Below, piece by piece: positions 1 through 9,908 of a stretch of DNA of 64,000 bases. The notes under the pieces were generated by a model. The model worked only from the letters and a program-made list of their open reading frames with translations, was not told the DNA's origin and made no database searches. Both the position numbers and the translations under genes were made by a program. Position 1 is the first letter of the stretch. Each line of letters starts with the position of its first letter. Source of the DNA: Miscanthus floridulus (taxonomy: Eukaryota; Streptophyta; Magnoliopsida; Poales; Poaceae); assembly GCF_019320115.1 (NCBI RefSeq), contig NC_089584.1, forward strand, positions 80,791,922-80,855,921. The letters run 5' to 3'.

Positions 1-1864
1 CGAGGACAACTACGAGTCTTCGCCCACCTACGATGATCACTCACCATCTCTCAATAGAGATCTCTCCCCTCCTCATCCAGAGCCATTACCCCTGAGAAGA
101 CAGAGGTCTCCTTCTATTCCTCCTCATCCAACTCCATCTTCATCAGCCCCGAGAAAAGAGACTCCTCCTCCTCCTCCTCCTCCTCCTCCTCCACCATCTT
201 CATCAGCACCGGGAAAACAAAATTCTCGTCGTCATCCTCCTCCTCCACCTCAGCCCAAAACAAAATCAAGGACATCCTCGCAGTTGTAGAAAAGGTCCTT
301 GGATTCAGTCGCTAATGCTCCCAAAGTGGACCAACAGAAAAGAAAAAGGCCATTCAGTGGCAGCGTTACCACCTTGATGAAAGAAAAATTTACAACACAC
401 ATCTTGAAGGAAGATTGTGTTAGTTTCTTCAATCTATGTGCCTCACTGCCTCCGTTTTTGTTGAAGTCCGAATTCGAAAGGCAAACATAGAATAAATACG
501 CTACAACAAGAGACGAAGAAATACACAATAAAGATTTAAGGAACATTATGAAGTTAGTTGAAGACAACCCTGATTTAACCATGGAAGAGGCCGCGAACAT
601 CTATTATGATGTACAAGGGACGAGAACACCAGCAATAAAGTATGAAAGGGGCAATCTTTTGGTTCCCAATCACGAGTATAAAAATCTAACAACATACTTG
701 CGTCAGTTACATGAATATTACATGGCTCAAGCAATAGAGACGGACGACTTTGGTTTTGAGGTTATTATTCGTTCGCCACATGTTTTCCAATATCCTGAAG
801 AAGAGAAGTTCGATGTTGAGTGGGAGTGCTTGTTCTAGCTATACCAGAAATGCTCTCTTGATGTTCAAATGTTGACGCTGTGGACTATGTAAGTACCCTA
901 CACGCACGATATTACAATTAACTACTCTCTCGAGACACAAATTGTTAACTTTTGAGCACTTCCCATGATTTTATGTAGGTGTATAACAAAATTTTGTGTT
1001 CTAAAAAGCAAATGGGATTACATAGGCTTCTTGGACCCCATGTGAGTCAATGAGAGGACATGTCTAGGCCTCTATGGATGTGATGTGGAAGACCCAAAAC
1101 AGAGATTGATTGCTGTTTTTGACAAATTCACGATGAAGAAGAAAACCAACATACTTCTAGCCTACAACTTCGAGTATGTGTTCTTGGCTTTTAATTTTAT
1201 GCTTCTTTTTTGTTAAGATTATTCGATAATTAGGATTCTGTGATTGCAGCAACCATTTCGTCTTCATTTGTGTTAATCTTGCTAAAAATCTGCTCGAGGT
1301 GTGGGGCTCTTAGAAAAAACCATTCATCATCTCGATGCACTGGTGGCAGTGATGAATTTGTAAGCGATCCTAATAACTATTATTTTCTAATCACACATAC
1401 CGCTTTCTAATGTTTCTCCTTTTAATGTTGCTCAGTGTCTGAAGAAGACATATCAGTGGGACGCTAGTCCCATTCAAGGTTGTCGAAATGGAGGGGAAGT
1501 ACCTATCACAGCCAGCGGGAAACAATGAATGCGGGTTTTATGTAATGTGGGCAATGCTTCACTACATCGGTGGGAAATCAGAAGAAGCCGATAAGTTGGT
1601 GTGTATAATCCCCATTTCATTTATGTCTATTAATAATTCAACAAAATGATTTACTATTCCTCTTTGGATATCATCTTTTTTGAATGACAGCGTAAGAAAT
1701 ATAAGCACGAAAGGCTGCTAGACATGGAGATCGTCGCACTACAATCGTTGCTAGCAAAATTCATCTTAGCCGAGGTATTGGAAAAAGATGGAGTATTTTC
1801 CATTGCACAATCCGTGAAGTACAAGGACCAGTATGGCCTAGAGCGGCTTGCCAAATTATTGTAA
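1..1864 (+). pseudogene. CACTA-type transposon protein with decayed Ulp1 (C48) protease domain
   Basis: The gene runs in from the left edge. Bases 2-490 encode a low-complexity region rich in Ser and Pro, with a run of eleven prolines near 165-200, ending at a stop at 488-490. A second open stretch (548-838) has the acidic, aromatic-rich look of the region before the protease in plant transposon-encoded Ulp1 proteins. Further exon-like pieces follow. Near 1251-1315 a piece reads NHFVFICVNLAKNLLEVW, which fits the catalytic-His strand of C48 peptidases. Near 1510-1600 a piece reads QPAGNNECGFYVMWAML, which fits the catalytic-Cys motif GNN-x-CG-x-YV. Near 1690-1864 lies a Lys/Leu-rich C-terminus ending in TAA. 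Intron-like gaps with GT and AG separate them. The residue after LLEVW is Gly where the family usually has the catalytic Asp, and a stop follows, so the protease is probably dead. The name rests on motifs; a Mutator-like (KI-MULE) origin is the alternative. Confidence 0.6.
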
Positions 1865-2039
1865 GAAGTCTGAGAAGCATGTGTGAATTCCAAGAACATT
1901 TCTTTTTTATTTTGAGGGATCGAGATGTGGATAAGAACATTTGAATTGTAATCGTAACATTTGTAATGTTTAATATTGATGGACTTGTTGTCTATGTAGC
2001 GTATATAAAGCGAAACTTGATTCCACGAAAAAATATAAA

Positions 2040-2564
2040 TTAAAATAAATTATAAAACAATAAAATACTAACGGGCCATCACCGCCGGTTAGCAACAAAC
2101 CAGCAGTGTTGTCGTAACCATCACTGCCGGTTAGAAGCAAACCGATAGTGTTGTCTTGCTCAACACTACCAGCTTGAACCATGAACCGACACTGATAGTT
2201 ATAAAAACCCTGCTGGTTTGATCCATGAACCGACACTGATATTTACTACAACACTGCCGGTTTGATCTATGAACCGACAGTGTAGGATTGCTCAACACTG
2301 CTAGCTTGAGCCAAGAACCAACACTCTTAAAGCAACCATCACTGTCAGTTGGCACTACAAATCGGTAGTGTTGTTCAACTAGACACTGCCAGGTGGAGCC
2401 AGGAACTGACACTGTTTCCTATAGATTAGTGTCGGTTTTTAAGGACTGGCAATGATGTCAACCCCCCACCACTGCCAGTATGCCCCTATTGGTTCAAAAT
2501 CTGGTAGTGAAGTGGGTTTTTGAACCGGCAGTGATGTCAACCCCCCATCACTGCCGGACGTAAG
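2040..2564. repeat. Subterminal repeat arm of a CACTA-like element
   Basis: The stretch is packed with direct and inverted copies of short motifs such as CACTGCCGGTT, GAACCGACACTG and AACACTGCC, spaced roughly 30-60 bp. This is how CACTA subterminal arms are organised. A sequence close to a CACTA terminus (ACTGTTTCCTATAG) lies near 2410-2425. Two direct copies of a 45 bp segment containing GATGTCAACCCCCCA follow at about 2437-2480 and 2512-2557. The unrelated LTR sequence starts at about 2565, so the arm abuts or has recombined into that LTR. The exact terminus and target duplication could not be fixed. Confidence 0.6.
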
Positions 2565-3660
2565 ATCACAAAGAAAAGAGTTCAGAGAGGTGACCGGACG
2601 CAGTGACTAGACGCTACCCTTATACCGACCGAACACTTTGATCAAGAGGCTCGACAATAGTAGGCGTGAGCAGCAGTGACCGGACGCTGAGTACTAAAAG
2701 TGACCGGACGCACCAATGACACTGTTCATCATCCTGGCAACACACTCAGTACTGATCAGACGCTGGCGGCAAATCGACCGGACAAAGAACTGCAGCGTCT
2801 GATCAAGTACAGAGAGATTCTAGAGTGGAAAAGTTATGATCAGACGCGTCTGGTGGCATGTGATCGGATGCCATCAGCGTCCGAATAGTTAATCGCGTGC
2901 TCTAAAAGTCGGGACAACCGGACGCATCCAATCAGGACAACAACAATGTCTGGTCAGTAGCAGAAAAGCGGGATTTTGTCCCCAATGGCTACTTTCTCAG
3001 TGGGGCTTATAAATAGACCCCCAACTAGCCATTTGAGTGGTGTGGAGCTGAGGAAACATACCAAGGGTGTTGACACACCATTTTAGTGATCTCCACTTGA
3101 ATAGTGCTTAGTGATTCATTAGGTGATTAGCGTAGGTGCTTTATGAAGTGCTTAGGTTGATTAGACCTCCGCTTATGCGTTTGCTCTAGGTTTAGGCCTA
3201 GTGTTTAGTGAGATTTGCATACCTCTTGCCACTTGGTGCTTGCGCGCACCATTGTTGTACATCGGAGGGGCTTGTAGTCTTGTGAGATCACACCAACCGC
3301 GTTTATGGTGTGGCCACCACCATGTATTGGAGGGAACAAGGTCTATGGCGATTTGGCTGGAAGCTTGATAGTGAAGATAGTGAGGAGCATCCGGGAGATG
3401 CTTACTGGAAGGCACGTCAGAGACCCACTTGCGTGTGGGGAAGGCTCGAGGCTATCCACAGAGTTACCTGACTAGGAGCTTGGCCCTTATGAGGGATTCC
3501 TTGCGAGGGTCTCCAACGAGAACTAGGGAGAAGCTTGCGCACTTCACGATACCTCGGTAAAAATACTAGAGTCATCAATGGGAGTTTGCATATCTCTACC
3601 TTGCTCTTTAGCTTCCGCATTTATATTGCTTGTATTACTCCTTTTTACGGTAGAGATAGC
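2565..3660 (+). repeat. Sirevirus LTR fragment, family A (5' truncated)
   Basis: The stretch aligns by eye with 22678-23735, the same LTR family near the host gene. It carries the scattered GACCGGACGC / GCGTCCGGTC motifs that mark Sirevirus LTRs and a TATA box (TATAAATA) at 3008-3015. Its left end is lost where the CACTA-like arm begins. Its right end stops in mid-LTR at the motif GTAGAGATAGC, where a different LTR (family B) begins. No coding sequence is present; the short open frames here are LTR sequence. Confidence 0.75.
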
Positions 3661-4153
3661 TAAAAGCATCTAGGCCCCTAGTTGGGTTTCGGTGATTAAT
3701 GACAATACGTGATTACTATGACTAACGTGTGTTTTGCAGAGGCAATTAAGTTAGGTCATGGTAATGGAGATCGATTGGGCTATCATTGTGGTCATGCCCC
3801 TATGATGGCAATCATTTCGGTTTTCAAAAGATGGACGACAAGGTTAAGAATGGACTAGTTCTAAGTGTCGATTGGAGTGGAAGAGACACTTAGAGTAGTT
3901 TAGGACTTTGTTTTTCCTTTGGCCATACTATTAAGGAGGGTATGGACGGGTAGCTTGACCTAGGTGAGTCTAGTGAGTTAGGTGTGGTGCACACTTGCTA
4001 AATCTAGCACTAGGTAGCTCCTAAAAAGCCCTTAGATCCATTGGAGCAAACTTCATTCATATATGATCGAGTGTTGGAAGTGAATGGAGGGTCAAATACT
4101 GACCAGACGCTGGCTCCAGGGTGACCGGATGCTAGCTCAGAGTCCGGTCAGTT
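3661..4153 (+). repeat. Sirevirus LTR fragment, family B, 5' part
   Basis: It begins TAAAAGCATCTAGGCCCCTA, one base different from the family B LTR start TGAAAGCATCTAGG, and runs about 490 bp. It is the inverted counterpart of about 5074-5567, with mismatches only every few tens of bases in the lines I compared. It stops where the opposite-orientation family B LTR begins, so the two form a head-facing pair. CCGGACGC-type motifs begin near its right end. Confidence 0.75.
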
Positions 4154-5567
4154 TGAAAGGATCAAGATGCCCAAGAGGGGGTGAATTGGGCTAATTCTAA
4201 ATTTCTTAGCAATAATTAAATCCTATGATTAGCCCAATTAACCCCTTGTACCTAGAAAGTGTTCCTAATGTTCTACCGCACAAAAAGTCTTGCAACCTAA
4301 GTTCCAATCCTACTCTAGCATAGCAATTCTATGAATGTAAAGACAAGTATTGAATTGCTCAAAGTAAAGAGAGCAGGAGGAATGCGGCGATGTTTTGCCG
4401 AGGTATTAGAGAGTCGCCACTCCCCACTAGTCCTTGTTGGAGCACCCGCGCAAGGGTGTAGCTCCCTCTTGATCCACGCAAGGATCAAGTGCTCTCTACG
4501 GGTTGATTCTTCAACACTCTGTCATGGTGAATCACCCACAACTGCTCACAACTTTAGTTGGGTCATCCACTAGCTCCGCTGGATGATCACCAAGCTCCCA
4601 ATCACCACCAAGCCATCTAGGTGATGGAGATCACCAAGAGTAACAAGCACAAACTCTCACTTGACCCCAACAAGTCTAATGAGAAGGGTGGATACACACT
4701 TTGCTACTCTTGATCTCACTAATGAGGGCTCTCTTTGGGATTCTCAAATCTCAATCACCTCACTAGGACCTTGCTCTTCTTGGCACTCATAAAGGTGTTT
4801 CTCAGCTGTTGGAATGAGCAAAAGTACCCCCACATTCGAATGGAGGAAATATTTATAACATGGGCTAAAAAACAAACCATTATGTGCCTCTATGGGGTGA
4901 CCAGACGCTCCGGTCAGTTCACCCCAAATTCTAGTGATCAAATGGTGATCGGACATTGGACAACGTCCAGTCAGCACTGACCGGATGCGTCCGGTCAAGA
5001 TTTTCCCTCTCTGGAACCTTACTGGCCAGCGTCCGGTCACTTCACCTCCCAGCATTTGGTCACTTCTAGATGACTTCACCTTGATCAAATGAACTGACCG
5101 GACTCACACCAAAGCCAGCGTCCAGTCAGTATTTGACCCTCCATTCACTTCCAACTCTCGATCATACGTGAATGAAGTTTGCTCTAATGGATCTAAGGGC
5201 TATTTTTGAGCTACCTAGTGCTAGATTTAGCAAGTGTGCACAACACCTAACTCACTAGACTCACCTAGGTCAAGCTACCCATCCATACCCCCCTTAATAG
5301 TATGGCCAAAGGAAAAACAAAGTCCTAAACTACTCTAAGTGTCTCTTCAACACCAAACGACACTTAGAACTAGTCCATCCTTAACCTTGTCGTCCATCCT
5401 TTGAAAACCGAAACAATTTCCATCGTAGGGGCATGACCACCATGATAGCCTAATCGATCTCCTTTACCGTGACCTAACTTATTTGCCTGTGCAAAACACA
5501 CGTTAGTCACAGTAATCACGTATTGTCATTAATCACCGAAACCCAACTAGGGGCCTAGATGCTTTCA
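4154..5567 (-). repeat. 3' LTR of the minus-strand Sirevirus (family B)
   Basis: On the minus strand the LTR starts TGAAAGCATCTAGG at 5567 and ends ...GATCCTTTCA at 4154. This gives TG...CA ends extended to TGAAAG...CTTTCA, for a length of 1414 bp. It follows directly on a polypurine tract (5568-5580). The part between about 4880 and 5130 is dense in ACCGGACGC, GCGTCCGGTC and decayed variants. No protein is encoded. Confidence 0.8.
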
Positions 5568-6026
5568 ATCTCCCCCTTTTTGGTGATTGATGACAATACC
5601 ACCTTGAGTATGTGAAAGAGTTGAGATTTATAACATGTTTGGTTCATTTAAGCTTTTGACAATAAGAACAAAAGAGTTAGGCAAGCTTATATGACCCAAG
5701 CCAACATGATGTACTCAAAAGATATGAAATAAGCATGAGTACAAGTAATAAAGCTCATTTGCATCAGAGTAAAACACGAAAGCAAAGCAAATGAGCATAA
5801 CACAAGTGATATAACATATACAAGATTCAAAATAGAGAGCACACATGTCAAATATCACGATCATGTAGATATCACTATCACATAGATATAGTTTGATGCA
5901 TAAAAGTAAACACACGAATGCATAATAGTGTGTCACACATAAAACTCCAAATGTAATAGATAAACTAAGCTCCCCCTAGATATGTCGCTCCCCCTAAGAC
6001 TAACATACTCAGTCCCTCTCCCCCTT
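5568..6026 (-). promoter_or_regulatory. Multiple polypurine tracts (mPPT) upstream of the 3' LTR
   Basis: The plus strand shows CTCCCCCT at 5570-5577, 5970-5977, 5988-5995 and 6018-6025. On the minus strand these are AGGGGGAG tracts. The first sits immediately against the LTR start and is the position from which plus-strand DNA synthesis would be primed. Reiterated PPTs are a described peculiarity of Sireviruses. Between the first and the others lies AT-rich sequence with no coding potential. Confidence 0.7.
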
Positions 6027-6199
6027 TGGCATCAAACACCAAAACCTAAGGGTCGGTCGGCGGGGCTACAACGGACGAGTCGGGCACTGAGGTATGAGGA
6101 GCAAGCTAGAACTAAGTGCCATCATCATCTGAACTAGAGCTCTGAGCAGTCTGACTCTTTGTAGATGGAAGCGATGCTAAAGCGGTCTGGATCAGATCA

Positions 6200-8506
6200 A
6201 CAACTAGAGCTGCTGTAGACTATGCAGGTATGACTGGAGCAGCCAGCTCTGATGATGCCACTGAGGAAGGGAGCGTCTCTGTAGTCTTGGTAATAGGTGC
6301 AACTATAGAAAGACCTGGGACATGCAAATATGGTGGAGTAGGCTGCCCTGTCAACTCACTAAAAGTTGCTCCAAGACTCCTAGAGACTGAGGTATCTAGC
6401 ACTAGCAGCGAGAAAGTCTGAGCCAGTGTGAAGCCCATCTAAAGAGGTGTGAACTGTGAGGCTACAACTAGCGAGGAAAACCACTGGGACACCTGATCTA
6501 TAGGTGAAGCAAACTGTGCTAGTGGTTGTCCCTAACTCTAAAGCCCACTAGGCTATAAAGTGGGAGTCATAGAAGTGGTGGCAGTCTGACCAAGCTGGGG
6601 TGAAGGCTGTGGTGGTGGAACCCCAATAGTTGTCACTACATGCTACATAAATCCAAGGAGCTGCTGTAGTATGAGGAGCTGCTACTGATGCATGGCCTGC
6701 TGCTGCTGCTGTATGGCCTACTGCTACCGCTGAAACTCATCCTGTCGAGTCTGAAACTGTGCAAAAGTAGCGGTGGTCTCCTGAGCCTGGCGAGTCTGAT
6801 CCTGCCTCATCCGCTCAAGTATGGCAAGTAGAGCAGGGTCTATCTGCGGTGCTGGTGGAGCTAAACTGGAGCTACCGGCCTCATGGTCATGTTGTCGAGG
6901 AGGCATCCGAGGAATGTCCTAGTAGTCCTCATCTAAGCTATCACTGGGGTCGCTCTCGACCATCCCCTCCTGCTGAGCATCAAGCTGCTCCTCCTCTATA
7001 GCTGCTATGCCCCTGATAGTCTCATCCTACTGAGCTGCAGTCTCTGGCACCTTTAGACATTGGCTTGGCTAGCTAGGTGTCCTCACTACACTATGTCGGA
7101 TCATCTGAGTCATGTTGTATGGAAGGAACTCTATAGTAGCACCAATATACTCTGTCAGCATCTTTGGTGGCCTCACAGTAACTGCCCTGTGGATCAAGAA
7201 TGTAATCCAGTGAGCATATGACAGCTGCCTATGACCCCTAAACTCCTCTACAATAGTATCCTCCATCTCTGATAGAAGGAGATCCCAAATGTCAAACACT
7301 GTCTACTGCATTAGAGAGTTCAGTAACCATAATTGTTTGCGAGTCAAGCCCTCACGATACCCCATCCTCAGAAGCAGTGTCCTCCTCATAATGGCATGAA
7401 GCACTCTAGTAGTGGGAGTGAGATCACTGGGTGTCCTGCTAGAGCCCTCACCAAATGGCTCTATGAAGCAGTAGGGACTAGATCTGTAGGGGGCACCATA
7501 CCACCATGAGGGCGTCTGGGGGGTGCTGTCTATCCATAGGAAACCTCATGTAGCTGGACAGGCTACTCCTAAATCCTAAGTATCTCTCTGACCCTAGTGC
7601 TTGTCAGCCTGTAATCTCTGCCACTAAATGCAAAGTGTATAAATCTGTGCTGCGGGTCAATCCAGAGTGTAGCATAGAACTGATGGACCCAAGATGGAAT
7701 ATATAAGCCTGTCCATCCAAGTTAATCTATCAACCCTGGCAAGTAAGATATGTAGGGGCGAATGTGCTCTCCAGCTGCTGCTACAATGGTCTCAATGTTA
7801 CACACCCTCTGAGATCTGAATACTGCCCCACTATTAAGATATGCATTATAAAAATATTCCTACAGAGGTGTGTAGAAACCCTCTGAAGCACGCTCATCCC
7901 ACCTTGGTGTAAACCACTACTCAAAGTCCACAAATCTAAGCTGCTAAACCTGCTTGGCCGTGGTGGCCCTCAAATCCAAGTGGGTCACTAGAGGCGGACC
8001 CTGTGGTCTAGGCAGTGGATGTGAATCCCTCCGTTGTGTCTCTAACCTCGGAGTGACTGGAGCAGGGTACGACTAGAGCGACAAAGCTATGGCTGAGGTG
8101 ACTGCTCTGTCTCTTTGGCCTGCTCTCCCTCTTAAGTCTACTTTGCTGGCTATGGCTCCTGCTGTGACTCCCCTTGAGGCTCACTCTCATCTAAGACAAC
8201 TCATCGTCCTACAACCATGATAGTCCTAGCTGGACCACCATGATGGCGCTCAACCTGCTCTAGTGCAGCCCTCGTAGATGGAGAGAGCTGATCTGTGATC
8301 TAGACTCCACTCCTAGCATCTTCTGCCTCTATATGCTCTGCTACTGCTACAACTGCAGCTACTCTAGTTGTATCTACATCTGGATACTTCCGTTTCTTTA
8401 TTGCAAGCTTCTTCGTCGCCTTGCCTTTTGTATCTGTAGGCTGGTGAGGCGGGGGCCTCGGATCCTCATCATCGGGACCACCTCCGACATTCTTGACATG
8501 AGCCAT
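6200..8506 (-). pseudogene. Third ORF in the env position of the Sirevirus, degenerate
   Basis: The start is the ATG at 8506-8504, just after a good 3' splice site. The first open part (8506-8300) is basic, with Lys/Arg clusters and PPP runs. Further down, in pieces split by stops and frameshifts, are a region with conserved-looking Trp and His (7299-7069, containing SYAHWITFLIHRAV) and a Gln-rich, coiled-coil-prone stretch (6906-6700, containing ILERMRQDQTRQAQ). The last recognisable frame is near 6438-6220. The pattern resembles the 'putative plant transposon protein' ORFs found downstream of pol in grass LTR elements; I see no signal peptide or membrane anchor, so it is not an obvious envelope protein. 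Function unknown. The downstream neighbour is the polypurine tract. Confidence 0.5.
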
Positions 8507-8515
8507 CTAATGGAT

Positions 8516-9157
8516 CTGAAAAGAATAACTACCGCTGACAAAGATCAACTACCACCTGTCACTTCCGAGGCTTGGCCTCGATCCGTACTCGCGAGCTTGG
8601 TCCCGAGTTGACTGACAACTGCAAATAGGACCTCAACGGCACTGACTCGCTGCACAATAGAATAGAGGGTCTACAAATAATTTTAATTATTCATCTAGAG
8701 ATACGAAACCCTAAGAAAGCAAGCAATTAGGTGCAAAATTAGAACCAAGGGCTTGCTACCTGACGAACCGGTGATCCAAAAAGCAGGGAAACGACACGCG
8801 GGGAACCATTGGGAATTTTAGGGTTAGGGTTCCGATGAAGCACAATGAATCGACGGCTAGGATTTGCGGCGCTAAAACAGAGCAGGGCCATGGTAGTGCT
8901 GGGCACGGCAGTGCTGGAGAGCATGGGCAGGGCACGGCAGTGGCGACACATGGCGCGGGCAGCGGCAGCACGGTAGGGCATGGTGGTGGCGGCGCACGGC
9001 GCAGGCAGCAGCAGCGCGGTAGGGCACGGTGGTGGTGGCGCATGGCGCGGGCAGCAGCGGCACGGCAGGGCTCGGTGGTGCGGCTGCGGGTAGTGGAGGC
9101 GCGAGCGGCAGCGTGGGAGAAGATGCGGAATAGGGATACACACGCGGAGATTTATAG
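8516..9157 (-). promoter_or_regulatory. Apparent promoter, GC-rich leader exon and intron for the env-position ORF
   Basis: On the minus strand a TATA-like CTATAAAT lies at 9157-9150. It is followed by a C-rich leader (about 9130-8760) with GC content far above its neighbours. Next come a consensus donor CAG|GTAGC (exon end 8760) and an acceptor TTCTTTTCAG (exon start 8515). The ATG of the downstream ORF lies 10 bases into the new exon. The implied intron is 244 bp (8516-8759). The leader contains long proline/alanine/cysteine open frames, but these look like a consequence of composition. All of this is inferred from motifs only. Confidence 0.5.
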
Positions 9158-9234
9158 TGGCCCCACGGAGTAGAAAAGGAAACGGAGAAAAGAGTTGGAA
9201 TCCCGCATGATTTCTACTAACCTGACACTCCGGT

Positions 9235-9530
9235 GGCAACGACCGGACGCTGTCACCCAGCGTTCGGTCAATTCTAGAGAGGTCCAAAACCCATGGAATC
9301 ATGACCAGATGCGTCCGGTGAACACCGACCGAACACAGCTAGAGTCCAGTGCAAGCTGCCTTCATCGTCTTCGATCGACCGAACGCTGGATCACCATCTG
9401 ACCAGACGCTGGGAAAACACTGTTTTAGCATCTGGTCACTCCTTCTCAGCAGCAGTTCACCTCCTATAAATTGACCGGACGCTAGACTACAGAGTCCGGT
9501 GCAGTGTCCGATCACTCTTTTTCTAGCAAA
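9235..9530. repeat. Cluster of Sirevirus CGGACGC motifs outside an LTR
   Basis: Motifs related to GACCGGACGC and its inverse occur at about 9240, 9262, 9304, 9328, 9382, 9402, 9475 and 9500, between the pol stop (9909) and the env-position ORF. Elsewhere in the window this motif type is confined to LTRs. Here it lies just upstream of the apparent minus-strand TATA box at 9150-9157. It may be an internal enhancer or a relic of an older LTR insertion. Confidence 0.55.
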
Positions 9531-9537
9531 TCTTCAA

Positions 9538-9908
9538 ATTCCTTCATGCTGCCTGTTCCCAATCAAGTCCCAACTCCAATAAGATCCAAATAAACACCAA
9601 TTGGGATTGATGTGACTGACCTCTCTCAAACCCTCAAAATTTTCAAAATATTTTGCCTTAGGCTATAATTCTTTTTAAGAAAATAGGCAATAAGAGGGCA
9701 ATTGAAGATAAACGACAAAGCAACATTCATGCATATGCAATGCAATACTTAAAAGTAAATCTAGTTGCTTGTCAAGTTTGATCCAAGGTTAAGCTTCTTC
9801 ACACGCTTTTTGGCAGTTATCTTAACCATGTTAGACAAGCCCTATATGCATTACCATAAAGAGTAAACATGTTGTATATTACAATGCAATGCAAGGGACA
9901 ACACAAGC
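9538..9908. other. Non-coding spacer between pol and the motif cluster
   Basis: AT-rich sequence follows the pol stop codon on the minus strand. I find no open frame, repeat or terminal signature in it. It is part of the Sirevirus internal region. Confidence 0.5.

Noticed and set aside
6200..8506. Interpretation as a viral envelope gene
   Set aside because: Position fits, but no signal peptide, membrane anchor or glycoprotein pattern is visible; described only as an env-position ORF.
8739..9302. Minus-strand 187-codon frame rich in Pro, Ala, Cys and Arg, and overlapping frames
   Set aside because: All three frames on both strands are open because the sequence is C/G-rich and repetitive. It has no domain signature and is better explained as an untranslated leader.
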